A stretch of 15,732 nt of DNA from Bacteroidota bacterium (GCA_023399675.1 JAEWOM010000069.1:1-15732); one strand, 5' to 3'. Positions 6,451 to 13,067 are shown, numbered from the stretch's first letter. A program made the numbers and translations. Notes: a model not told the origin generated them from the letters alone.

Positions 6451-8229
6451 ATGGGAATAAGAAGATTGTTTGATGTTGCACATCATGCACTAAAGCAGTA
6501 TCCGCAGGAGGATATGTTCGTAACTAAACTGAATAACACCTGGCAGAAAACTTCCACCCACGAATTCATCAACCTCGGAAACAAGATTTCGCGCGGGTTG
6601 CTGAAACTGGGAATCAAGCCCGGCGATAAGGTAGCTTTAATTACTACTGCAACCAGAACGGAATGGGCAGTAATGGATTTCGGCGTATTACAGATCGGCG
6701 CCATCACCGTACCGGTGTATCCCACTATTTCTGCGGAAGATTACGTCTATATTTTCAATGATGCAGAGGTAGAATACTGCTTTGTTTCTGATAAAGCACT
6801 GCTCGACAAAGTGATGAAAGCAAAACCTGAAGTAAGCTCACTGAAAGGAATTTTCACATTCGATCAGGTAGACGGTGCTGCAAACTGGCAGGAAGTTCTG
6901 GATTTGGGTAAAGACAGCGCTACACAAAATGAAGTAGATGATATCGCCAAAACCATCAATCCTGAAGACCTGGCAACCATCATCTATACTTCCGGTACCA
7001 CCGGAAAACCGAAAGGGGTAATGCTTACACACCATAATATTGTATCAAATGTTTTGGCTTCAGACAGCAGAATTCCCCGCGATAAAAGCGTTCCTCTTAA
7101 AGACGTGCGGGTATTGAGTTTCCTTCCGATCTGCCACATTTTTGAAAGAATGCTGTTTTATCTCTTCCAGTACAACGGGTTTTCCATCTATTTTGCCGAG
7201 AGTATCGAAAAAATGGGAGACAACATTAAGGAGGTGAAACCGCATTATATGAGTGTTGTTCCGAGGCTAATCGAAAAGGTTTACGACAAAATTTACGATA
7301 AGGGAACCAGCGCAGGCGGACTGAAAGCCAGAATTTTCCTGTGGGCACTTGGTGTAAATAAATCAAAAAAGAAAATCAGCAAACCATCAGGTATTAAGGA
7401 AATCATTGCTGACAAGCTGGTTTTCAAAAAATGGAGAGAAGGACTTGGGGGCAACATCATCACCCTTGTTTCCGGTTCTGCTGCACTTTCTTCAAGACTG
7501 AACAATATGTTCCAGAATGCAGGCATTCCGATTCTCGAAGGCTACGGTTTAACAGAAACTTCTCCGGTAATATCCGTGAATTCATTTAATAAAATGAAAG
7601 TCGGTTCAGTCGGACATCCACTTGATAATCTCGATGTAAAAATTCAGGCTGACGGTGAAATTACAGTAAAAGGCCCGAGTGTTTTCCGTGGATATTTCAA
7701 AAATGACGAACTCACAAAAGAAGCCTTTACGGAAGACGGCTACTTTAAAACGGGAGATATCGGTCATCTCGATGAAGAAGGATTTCTGCATATTACCGAC
7801 CGCAAGAAGGAAATGTTCAAAACCTCCGGTGGCAAATACATTGCTCCTCAGGTGATTGAAAACCTGGCGAAAGCCTCCAAATTTATCGAGCAGATTATGG
7901 TAGTTGGAGACGGAGAAAAAATGCCTACCGCACTTATTCAGCCCGACTTTACTTTTGCTCAGCACTGGGCGGAACGCCATCAGCTGAATATCGGCACTAC
8001 TCCGGAAGAAATTGCTAAAAGTAAAGAACTGAAAGACCGCATCCAGAAAGAAGTGGAACATCTGAACAAAAAACTCGGAAACTGGGAGCAGATCAAGATG
8101 TTTTCGCTTACGCCTGAAGTATGGGCGATCGAAACCGGTCTGTTAACACCGACACTGAAACTAAAAAGAAAGGCGATAAAAGACCGTTTTATCAATCTGT
8201 ATAACGAGATGTACGGACACGATAAATAA
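6451..8229 (+). CDS. Long-chain fatty acid-CoA ligase (AMP-forming)
   Basis: This complete 592-residue AMP-binding enzyme is the size of bacterial and eukaryote-like long-chain acyl-CoA synthetases. It activates fatty acids with ATP to an acyl-adenylate and then to acyl-CoA, feeding beta-oxidation or phospholipid synthesis. Adenylation motifs are intact: A3/P-loop YTSGTTGKPKG (179-189), A5 GYGLTET (364-370), A7 YFKTGDIGHLD (431-441) and A8 ITDRKKEMFKTSGGKYIAP (448-466). The A8 lysine and the DRKKE sequence are typical of FadD/FAA-type enzymes. A linker-like basic stretch (GVNKSKKK, 301-308) follows a hydrophobic helix that may contact membrane. The start at 6451 is supported by a promoter and by the family-like opening, which leads into an LFDVAHHALKQYP helix. 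It is monocistronic, with a terminator at 8257-8282. Substrate chain length is inferred from family only. Confidence 0.95.
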   Translation: MGIRRLFDVAHHALKQYPQEDMFVTKLNNTWQKTSTHEFINLGNKISRGLLKLGIKPGDKVALITTATRTEWAVMDFGVLQIGAITVPVYPTISAEDYVYIFNDAEVEYCFVSDKALLDKVMKAKPEVSSLKGIFTFDQVDGAANWQEVLDLGKDSATQNEVDDIAKTINPEDLATIIYTSGTTGKPKGVMLTHHNIVSNVLASDSRIPRDKSVPLKDVRVLSFLPICHIFERMLFYLFQYNGFSIYFAESIEKMGDNIKEVKPHYMSVVPRLIEKVYDKIYDKGTSAGGLKARIFLWALGVNKSKKKISKPSGIKEIIADKLVFKKWREGLGGNIITLVSGSAALSSRLNNMFQNAGIPILEGYGLTETSPVISVNSFNKMKVGSVGHPLDNLDVKIQADGEITVKGPSVFRGYFKNDELTKEAFTEDGYFKTGDIGHLDEEGFLHITDRKKEMFKTSGGKYIAPQVIENLAKASKFIEQIMVVGDGEKMPTALIQPDFTFAQHWAERHQLNIGTTPEEIAKSKELKDRIQKEVEHLNKKLGNWEQIKMFSLTPEVWAIETGLLTPTLKLKRKAIKDRFINLYNEMYGHDK

Positions 8230-8256
8230 AATATATCATTAACCATGATTTTTAAG

Positions 8257-8282
8257 TGCAGCGGCTTTCCGCTGCATTTTTT
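8257..8282 (+). terminator. Rho-independent terminator of the acyl-CoA synthetase gene
   Basis: Stem TGCAGCGG (8257-8264), loop CTTT, and CCGCTGCA (8269-8276) are followed by six T. The T tract runs directly into the -33 element of the next gene. Confidence 0.93.
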
Positions 8283-8312
8283 GTATCGGTGAGAAGATTT
8301 TTTCTAATTTTG
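8281..8312 (+). promoter_or_regulatory. Promoter of the small zinc-finger-like protein gene
   Basis: TTG (8281-8283) is followed after 21 bp by TAATTTTG (8305-8312), a perfect Bacteroidota promoter. The ATG is 14 bp beyond, so the leader is about 10 nt. The -33 box overlaps the T tract of the preceding terminator. Confidence 0.7.
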
Positions 8313-8326
8313 AAAAAAACGCTGCG

Positions 8327-8671
8327 ATGGAATGTCTTGAATGTGGAGATGAAATTAAAGGCCGCTCAGACAAAAAATTCTGTAACGATGCATGCCGAAA
8401 CGCATACAACAACAAGTTAAACAGCGATTCGTCGTCGCTGATGCGCAACATAAACAACAGGCTTCGCAAAAATCACCGCATCCTGTCGGAAAATACGTTC
8501 ACCGACGGAAAAGCAAAAACCACACGGAATAAACTTGCAGCAGCAGGTTTCGACTTTGATTATTTTACGCAACTGAAAATTTATAAAAACGGTGCTGAAT
8601 ACCGTTTCGTGTACGACATTGGTTATAAATTCCTGGAAGACGACTGGATTTTGCTGGTGCGGAAAGATTAG
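8327..8671 (+). CDS. Small zinc-ribbon-like protein of unknown function
   Basis: The protein has 114 residues. The N-terminus has a CxxC pair (Cys3, Cys6) and a CxxxC pair (Cys19, Cys23) in the context KKFCNDACRNAYNNK, which looks like a small treble-clef or zinc-ribbon knuckle as in DUF2116-type fingers. A basic helical region (RNINNRLRKNHRIL) and a C-terminal beta-like part (YRFVYDIGYKFLEDDWILLVRKD) follow. Similar short proteins are common as hypotheticals in Flavobacteriia. Binding to nucleic acid or a role as a zinc-stabilised adaptor is inference only. It has its own promoter and is followed closely by tRNA-Pro, with no terminator recognised between them, so some readthrough into the tRNA is possible. 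Confidence 0.85.
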   Translation: MECLECGDEIKGRSDKKFCNDACRNAYNNKLNSDSSSLMRNINNRLRKNHRILSENTFTDGKAKTTRNKLAAAGFDFDYFTQLKIYKNGAEYRFVYDIGYKFLEDDWILLVRKD

Positions 8672-8691
8672 TGCTTTTTCAATAAATTTTG

Positions 8692-8699
8692 CATTTTTG
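8692..8699 (+). promoter_or_regulatory. Possible -7 box for tRNA-Pro
   Basis: CATTTTTG has one mismatch to TAnnTTTG and lies 14 bp before the mature tRNA 5' end. TTAG at 8668-8671 is at the right distance for a degenerate -33 box. Confidence 0.3.
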
Positions 8700-8713
8700 C
8701 AGAATCAGAATTT

Positions 8714-8787
8714 CGGGATGTAGCGCAGCCTGGTAGCGTACTTGCATGGGGTGCAAGGGGTCGCTGGTTCGAATCCAGTCATCCCGA
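8714..8787 (+). tRNA. tRNA-Pro (anticodon GGG)
   Basis: A full cloverleaf can be folded. The acceptor stem is CGGGATG (8714-8720) with CATCCCG (8780-8786) and discriminator A8787. The D stem is GCGC/GCGT with one G-T pair. The anticodon stem is CTTGC/GCAAG with loop ATGGGGT, putting GGG at 8748-8750. The T arm is GCTGG-TTCGAAT-CCAGT. CCA is not encoded. It reads CCC and CCU proline codons. A terminator-like hairpin follows. Confidence 0.95.
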
Positions 8788-8796
8788 CAAAATCCA

Positions 8797-8826
8797 AAAT
8801 CCTTTGACGACAGTCAGGGGATTTTT
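8797..8826 (+). terminator. Terminator after tRNA-Pro
   Basis: A 12-bp stem (8797-8808 with 8813-8824, two G-T pairs, loop GACA) runs into a short T run. It could also partly serve the convergent gene ending at 8878. Confidence 0.65.
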
Positions 8827-8877
8827 GTTTTCAGGAAAGTTTAATTGGTACTTGGCGAGAAACGCGGCTTACTTTGG

Positions 8878-9702
8878 TTACAGCAGCCTGATTTTATCGT
8901 CCTGGATTTCAATTTTCCGGTCTTTGTACAGGGCGCCGATTGCCTTTTTGAAATTCTTTTTGCTCATCTGCAGCTCATCGCGGATTTCTTCCGGAGTCGA
9001 TTTGTCGGATAGATGGAGCAAACCATAGTTTTCATCAAGTTTTTCAAGAATAATTCTTTGGAACTCATCATTGTTTTCGTAACCGGTCGGCTGCAGCGTG
9101 ACATCAATTTTTCCGTCTTCCCGAATGGTTTTGATGTAACCTTTTTCTTCTGACAAAGGATACAGTTTCTTGAAAACGTCTGACGAGTAAATGAGTCCGA
9201 TATACTTTTTGTTGATTACCACATTCCATCCTATTTCACTCTCTCCCATAATAATCAAATCAACCTGATCACCTTCTTTAAAGGGCAGATCGTCGTATTG
9301 CGGATTCCGTTTGAATTTTGTGGTGCCGGTAATTAAACCCGTCGTTTCATCGATATAAATGTAAACCAGATAGCGTTTACCTTCAACAATTTTCAGTTTC
9401 TGCTGCGTGTAGGGAATAAAAAGATCCTTGATAATTCCCCAGTCCATAAACGCGCCGCTCGGCAAACTCTGTACACAGTTCATCACCGCAAATTCGTTGA
9501 CCTCTGCTACCGGCTGCTCGGTCGTAGCCTTCAGTTTACCATCGTCCTGATAAACAAACACCTCCACTTCATCACCAACCTCCAGACTTCTGTTGATGAA
9601 AACTTTCGGAAGAAATGCTTTCCAGTTATTGTCATCAACCATCATAGCTCCGGAAGAATTCACCTCCGATACCGTTAAAATCTGTCTTTTGCCTGCGTTC
9701 AT
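8878..9702 (-). CDS. CvfB-like S1 RNA-binding protein
   Basis: The 274-residue protein matches the CvfB/YitL family (COG2996): tandem S1-type OB folds followed by a winged helix. The first S1-like unit covers about residues 5-62 (WKAFLPKVFINRSLEVGDEVEVFVYQ). A second contains AFMDWGIIKDLFIPYTQQ (about 85-102), and further OB-like strands include EGDQVDLIIMGESEIGWNVVINKKYIGLIYSSD. The C-terminal winged helix is about 220-274 (LLHLSDKSTPEEIRDELQMSKKNFKKAIGALYKDRKIEI). Family members bind RNA; in Staphylococcus the homologue affects virulence and exoprotein expression. Here a general post-transcriptional role is the safest inference. It is cytoplasmic with no signal peptide. The KOW protein gene is 50 bp upstream on the same strand. 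An exact -7 box only 4 bp before the ATG hints at a leaderless transcript. Confidence 0.9.
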   Translation of the reverse strand: MNAGKRQILTVSEVNSSGAMMVDDNNWKAFLPKVFINRSLEVGDEVEVFVYQDDGKLKATTEQPVAEVNEFAVMNCVQSLPSGAFMDWGIIKDLFIPYTQQKLKIVEGKRYLVYIYIDETTGLITGTTKFKRNPQYDDLPFKEGDQVDLIIMGESEIGWNVVINKKYIGLIYSSDVFKKLYPLSEEKGYIKTIREDGKIDVTLQPTGYENNDEFQRIILEKLDENYGLLHLSDKSTPEEIRDELQMSKKNFKKAIGALYKDRKIEIQDDKIRLL

Positions 9703-9706
9703 AATA

Positions 9707-9714
9707 CAAATGTA
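9707..9714 (-). promoter_or_regulatory. Candidate -7 box for cvfB-like gene
   Basis: TACATTTG on the minus strand is an exact TAnnTTTG match ending 4 bp before the ATG at 9702. If used, the transcript would be nearly leaderless. No clear -33 box is present. Confidence 0.35.
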
Positions 9715-9752
9715 AGTGAATTCTGCCGAACCGTTACTGCACAGTTTCCGTA

Positions 9753-9947
9753 TTACAGTACGACTTCTACATTTCTTGCCAGCGTTTTGAAACGAACATC
9801 ATCCGGCTGCCGAACGGTGATTGTCATATGTCCGGTTTTGCTGATGTTCAAATCTTCTACTGTCCCCGTTTTACCTTTTTGGATACCGTTCACAACTTTG
9901 CAGAACATTCCGTTTTCAACTGTATTTCCTTTGGAATCGCTCATCAT
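9753..9947 (-). CDS. Small KOW-motif protein
   Basis: The protein has 64 residues with one KOW-type beta-barrel covering nearly its whole length: GMFCKVVNGIQKGKTGTVEDLN, then SKTGHMTITV and a closing FKTLARNVEVV strand. The KOW motif occurs in NusG, Spt5 and some ribosomal proteins, where it contacts RNA or protein partners. This stand-alone form is seen in Flavobacteriia but has no established role. Two adjacent ATG codons open the frame; the second (A at 9944) gives the better-looking MSDSKG start and lies 15 bp after the promoter -7 box. The next gene downstream encodes an S1-domain RNA-binding protein, so both may act in RNA metabolism, although the neighbour has its own candidate promoter. 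Confidence 0.85.
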   Translation of the reverse strand: MMSDSKGNTVENGMFCKVVNGIQKGKTGTVEDLNISKTGHMTITVRQPDDVRFKTLARNVEVVL

Positions 9948-9959
9948 TTAAAATTTAAT

Positions 9960-9991
9960 CAAAATTATGCGAATTATTTTAGCTGCATCAA
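9960..9991 (-). promoter_or_regulatory. Promoter of the KOW protein gene
   Basis: On the minus strand TTG (9989-9991) is followed after 21 bp by TAATTTTG (9960-9967), a perfect match to the Bacteroidota promoter, 12-15 bp before the start codon. Confidence 0.68.
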
Positions 9992-10065
9992 CTCCTTTAT
10001 GAAACGAAAAAAATTGAGACAGACCAAATTCACTTCAACAATCAACCGCAATCATACCAGACAAT

Positions 10066-10092
10066 AAAAAAAAGAGAGGCCAAAACCTCTCT
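10066..10092 (-). terminator. Terminator of the peroxidase/DUF4920 operon
   Basis: AGAGAGG (minus strand, 10092-10086) pairs with CCTCTCT (10079-10073) across a 6-base loop and is followed by about eight T. It begins 24 bp after the DUF4920 stop codon. Confidence 0.88.
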
Positions 10093-10116
10093 CCTGTTCT
10101 ATTTACCCGTAATAAA

Positions 10117-10605
10117 TTATTTTACTACTTTAATTCCTTTTGCAAGAACGCGGTATTCCATTTTCGGTTCGGTAATCATTGCGATTTCAGCCTTGGACTT
10201 ACCCTGATCTTCTGCATAATGCTGAAGTTCTTTTACCGAAGATTCTTTTTTGGCAACATCAGCGTGAAGAAGTACTGTTTTCCCCATTGCCGACATAGGC
10301 AGGAAGAACGCGTAATCTTTCATTTTCACGAAAACGTTTTCATTTTTCGAATTTTTCAGTGTAATCCAGCATCCTTTTTTCTCGCAAACACCGGAAACTT
10401 CTCCCTGGATGATGACGTCTTTCAGTTCATCAGTTTTTGCCAGCGCAGTAATTACCTGGTCCGGACTTTGAACATTGAATGTCATATCTTCTGAAACACC
10501 TGCACCGTACTCGGTTCCTGGCAGCGCTTCAGCAATTTTCACAGGTTTTTGGGCAAACACGGTTACCGAAAAACCGAACATCATTAGTAATAACAATTTT
10601 TTCAT
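10117..10605 (-). CDS. DUF4920 domain exported protein
   Basis: The 162-residue protein has a clear Sec signal peptide (MKKLLLLMMFGFSVTVFA, cleavage before Gln19). The mature part matches DUF4920 (PF16267), a Bacteroidota-rich family of unknown role. The hallmark region GEVSGVCEKKGCW contains a conserved Cys74-x4-Cys79 pair in an OB-like beta fold, followed by VFVKMKDYAFFLP and VLLHADV. The cysteines could bind a metal or form a redox disulfide; this is inference. The gene lies 15 bp downstream of the di-haem cytochrome c peroxidase and shares its transcript, so a periplasmic role linked to redox stress, copper or haem handling is possible. There is no CxxCH, so it is not itself a c-type cytochrome. 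Confidence 0.9.
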   Translation of the reverse strand: MKKLLLLMMFGFSVTVFAQKPVKIAEALPGTEYGAGVSEDMTFNVQSPDQVITALAKTDELKDVIIQGEVSGVCEKKGCWITLKNSKNENVFVKMKDYAFFLPMSAMGKTVLLHADVAKKESSVKELQHYAEDQGKSKAEIAMITEPKMEYRVLAKGIKVVK

Positions 10606-10620
10606 AGTTGCAAATTTACA

Positions 10621-11757
10621 TTATTTTGGTAAAACAGGGGGTCTGATTTTTTCCCTGTAGCTGTGTAGTGTTTTGAGGAAGTTTTCAATATCATCCAGTT
10701 CCGATTCGTCTGTGGCGAAGGACGTTATCATCTCTGACTTATTGGAAATCAGGTTGCCTTTCGAAACGATTTTTTCATCAGGCATTCCATCGCTGTACTG
10801 TACGAGAACCTCACGAAGATCAGCAAACATTCCGTTGTGCATATAAGGACCGGTCTTCGAAACTTCGCGCATCGTTGGCGTCTTGAATTTTCCGACATCA
10901 TCCGGATTTTTCGTGATTTCATACCGTCCCAGATCTTCTTCAGGCGTTCCGATCTGTGTAAGCCCAAGATTGTGATATTTATTATCGGAGAAATAAGGCG
11001 TATTGTGACAGTTGATGCAGTTGGCTTTGGTGCGGAAAAAATGCAGTCCGCGCACTTCCGAATCGGTAAACAGTTTTTTCTCTCCGGAAATAAACCTGTC
11101 AAATTTTGAAGGCGGACTCACAAGTGTCCTTTCAAACGTGGCAATAGCTTTTGCAACACGGTCCTCGGTAACCTTCTTATCACCGAAAGCTTTGATGAAA
11201 TACTCCTGATAACCTTTAATTTTTCTGATGCTTCGTACAGCAAGCCGCGAATGCATATTCATTTCAATAGGGCTTTCCAGAGGCGTTTTCACCTGTTCTT
11301 CGAGAGTCATGGCACGACCGTCCCAAAAATAATCATCAGAAAAAGCAACATTTACAATCGTCGGTGTATTGCGTACGCCCTGCTGCCTGTCGTGTCCGTA
11401 CGAAACACGGCGTACATCCGCCCACATCAGTTCGGGATCATGGCAACTCGCGCAGGAAATCTGTCTCGACTGTGAAATTCTGGGATCAAAAAAGAGGAGT
11501 TTTCCGAGTTCGGCTTTCGCATCCGAATACGGATTGTCTTTGGGGAATACTACTTTCGGCAGAACACCAATATCTCGGAAACCTTCACGCGCTTCATCGA
11601 AAAGCAAAGCTTCAGGCCAAAGATCCGGATTTCCGCTTCCGTACAGTTCACGAAGTTCCGCTTTGGAATAACCGTAATCTACCCTTTCATAAGAGGAAAA
11701 GGAAATAACTGCTGTAACAAGCAATAACAGGAAAATCGGCGTAATCGGTTTCTTCAT
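10621..11757 (-). CDS. Di-haem cytochrome c peroxidase (MauG/CcpA type)
   Basis: The protein has 378 residues with an N-terminal signal/anchor (hydrophobic residues 7-21) and two c-type haem sites: CASCH (Cys102, Cys105, His106) and CINCH (Cys247, Cys250, His251). Spacing and length fit bacterial di-haem cytochrome c peroxidases, which reduce hydrogen peroxide in the periplasm with electrons from cytochrome c. Other family features are GKLLFFDPRIS (about 85-95), GVRNTPTIVNVAF and YFWDGRAMTLEEQ (about 127-156), and the C-terminal YMHNGMFADLREVL (305-318), which carries candidate distal ligands for the high-potential haem. A MauG-like protein-modifying role cannot be excluded from sequence. The DUF4920 gene follows after 15 bp. 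A perfect -7 box lies at 11768-11775. Confidence 0.94.
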   Translation of the reverse strand: MKKPITPIFLLLLVTAVISFSSYERVDYGYSKAELRELYGSGNPDLWPEALLFDEAREGFRDIGVLPKVVFPKDNPYSDAKAELGKLLFFDPRISQSRQISCASCHDPELMWADVRRVSYGHDRQQGVRNTPTIVNVAFSDDYFWDGRAMTLEEQVKTPLESPIEMNMHSRLAVRSIRKIKGYQEYFIKAFGDKKVTEDRVAKAIATFERTLVSPPSKFDRFISGEKKLFTDSEVRGLHFFRTKANCINCHNTPYFSDNKYHNLGLTQIGTPEEDLGRYEITKNPDDVGKFKTPTMREVSKTGPYMHNGMFADLREVLVQYSDGMPDEKIVSKGNLISNKSEMITSFATDESELDDIENFLKTLHSYREKIRPPVLPK

Positions 11758-11767
11758 AAATGCAGGA

Positions 11768-11775
11768 CAAAAATA
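11768..11775 (-). promoter_or_regulatory. Candidate -7 box for the peroxidase/DUF4920 operon
   Basis: TATTTTTG on the minus strand matches TAnnTTTG exactly, 10 bp before the ATG. The -33 region carries TTTTC rather than TTG. Confidence 0.5.
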
Positions 11776-11865
11776 AGCATTATCCTATTCTGAAAAGGTT
11801 TTACAGATATTTATCATACTGATTGCCAAAAGCACCAAATGTTAAACCGAGTTTACACAATAAAA

Positions 11866-11891
11866 CAAAAAAAGAGGTTTTTACACCTCTT
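11866..11891 (-). terminator. Terminator of the DUF4476 protein gene
   Basis: AAGAGGT (11885-11891 on the minus strand) pairs with ACCTCTT (11872-11878) around a 6-base loop, with about seven T following. It starts 7 bp after the stop codon. Confidence 0.85.
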
Positions 11892-11897
11892 CTTTTA

Positions 11898-12791
11898 TTA
11901 TCTTCCGCTGATATAGCGCTGCAGTTCCTGTTTCGAGCTGTTGGAAAGCAATGCGGAAAAAACGACTGCGTAGTTTTGTCTGTCGACACATTTAGCATAT
12001 AATTTTTTCGCAATTTCCAGCTTTCTGTTTTCCATCACCATAACTGACATCATTTCGTGAATTTGCATTGCTGAGAAAGAGGAATGAGTTGCCTGTGTTG
12101 AGATCAGCTGCATCTTTGCGTTATCTGTACCTTTCGTCATCAGCATATTCATGAACCGCTGGAAATTAGTGTTGGTCATAACATTAGCATTTCCAAAATA
12201 ACCGGAATTACCGTATCCGTTATTGAAAGTACCGTTGTTGTAAGGACTGTTCCACACATCATCCCACTGATTGAATCCATAAGTCTGGTTGTACACCGGA
12301 ACTGTATCAAGCAGATAAAGACCTTGCATCGTAAAGAAATCCAGAATCATCCTGCTGTTATTTCGTACGTTCAGTCGGGTTCTGTACAGCAGATAATTGC
12401 CTTCGTAGATAGAAATCGGCATGCTGCCTGACCCCAAATCAAAAAAGCGGAATTTTCCTGTGGCATTGCTGATCTGCTGGTCGCCGATCTGAACTGTGAA
12501 ATATCCACCTTCCGGAATTCTCAGAAACACTTCGGAATATCCGAAATTCTGGTTCCAGCGGTATTGCGGATGCTTCGTCGTAGTATTATTCTGCCCGCGC
12601 ATTCCGTTCGGAGTTACAAACACTCCCCGCTTCTGTGCTTCAGTGTTGCCAAGCGTACCCATTGATTTTTGTTGAGTTCGCATCTCGGCAGAGGATGCTT
12701 CGTTTCTTAATAATTCGCCCGCTTTTCCCGCTTCCTGTGCAAAGGAAAACATCCCGAAAACGAGGGCTGCTAAAGTAAAGTATTTTTTCAT
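11898..12791 (-). CDS. Exported DUF4476 domain protein
   Basis: The 297-residue protein starts at the ATG at 12791, which opens a standard signal peptide (MKKYFTLAALVFGMFSFAQ). A longer frame to 12851 adds 20 residues ahead of the signal peptide and overlaps the promoter region, so it was rejected. After the signal comes a region that looks disordered (20-75), then a beta-rich domain (about 85-165, YFTVQIGDQQISNATGKFRFFDLG, PISIYEGNYLLYRTRLNVR). An Asn/Gly/Tyr-rich linker follows (about 170-208). The C-terminal DUF4476 domain (PF14771, about 209-295) has FQRFMNMLMTKGTDNAKMQLIS, SAMQIHEMMSVMV and RKLEIAKKLYAKCVD. The function of DUF4476 is unknown; it is common in Bacteroidota exported proteins. 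No lipobox and no T9SS tail are present, so the protein is probably periplasmic. It is monocistronic. Confidence 0.88.
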   Translation of the reverse strand: MKKYFTLAALVFGMFSFAQEAGKAGELLRNEASSAEMRTQQKSMGTLGNTEAQKRGVFVTPNGMRGQNNTTTKHPQYRWNQNFGYSEVFLRIPEGGYFTVQIGDQQISNATGKFRFFDLGSGSMPISIYEGNYLLYRTRLNVRNNSRMILDFFTMQGLYLLDTVPVYNQTYGFNQWDDVWNSPYNNGTFNNGYGNSGYFGNANVMTNTNFQRFMNMLMTKGTDNAKMQLISTQATHSSFSAMQIHEMMSVMVMENRKLEIAKKLYAKCVDRQNYAVVFSALLSNSSKQELQRYISGR

Positions 12792-12816
12792 TTCAGTAAT
12801 TTTTAAGATTTGTACT

Positions 12817-12845
12817 GAAAAATAATATTCCACAAATGTGCCAAA
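12817..12845 (-). promoter_or_regulatory. Candidate promoter of the DUF4476 protein gene
   Basis: On the minus strand TTTG (12842-12845) is followed after 17 bp by TATTTTTC (12817-12824), one mismatch from TAnnTTTG. The leader is about 22 nt. Spacing is shorter than the usual 19-21 bp. Confidence 0.35.
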
Positions 12846-12925
12846 GTTCAAAATCTATTATAAATAATTATATTCTGTTTATTTTTTTCATCATTCTGTA
12901 TTACAACAAGAATAAAATTAATTAT

Positions 12926-12983
12926 TTCATGAAAAAAGGTTATCAATGTGAAAATTATTAATAACTCAGGTTCTTTTCATGAA
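12926..12983. repeat. Pair of TTCATGAA palindromes 50 bp apart
   Basis: The 8-bp palindrome TTCATGAA occurs at 12926-12933 and 12976-12983, exactly 50 bp centre to centre, in the AT-rich divergent region between the DUF4476 gene and the T9SS cargo gene. Flanks are similar (T-rich before, A-rich after). The rest of the 276-bp gap (12792-13067) holds only promoter-like boxes and two tiny frames of 10 and 16 codons without support. Confidence 0.5.
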
Positions 12984-13045
12984 TAAAACTACTAAATCAA
13001 ATTCAATCACCGGTCGCTCATCTATCTGAAAGCAGTTTAAAAAGC

Positions 13046-13053
13046 TATCTTTG
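13046..13053 (+). promoter_or_regulatory. Candidate -7 box for the frameshifted T9SS cargo gene
   Basis: TATCTTTG is an exact TAnnTTTG match, 14 bp before the ATG at 13068. No TTG is found 19-21 bp upstream. Confidence 0.5.
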
Positions 13054-13067
13054 TAAAAATTGTAACA

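Noticed and set aside
7606..8061. 151-codon minus-strand frame inside the acyl-CoA synthetase
   Set aside because: It is antisense to a strongly conserved enzyme (adenylation motifs intact); its composition is Phe/Ser-rich as expected of a shadow frame.
8714..8877. tRNA-Pro as an integration site for a mobile element
   Set aside because: No integrase and no repeated copy of the tRNA 3' end is visible nearby; the downstream gene is a normal CvfB-like gene.
11364..11708. 114-codon plus-strand frame inside the cytochrome c peroxidase gene
   Set aside because: It is antisense to the region encoding the first haem site; no family resemblance or start signals.
12792..12851. Upstream start for the DUF4476 protein
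   Set aside because: It would bury the signal peptide 20 residues inside the protein and overlap the promoter; the ATG at 12791 opens the signal peptide directly.
12929..13029. Tiny frames of 10 and 16 codons between the DUF4476 gene and the T9SS cargo gene
   Set aside because: Too short, no ribosome-loading context and no resemblance to a known leader peptide.
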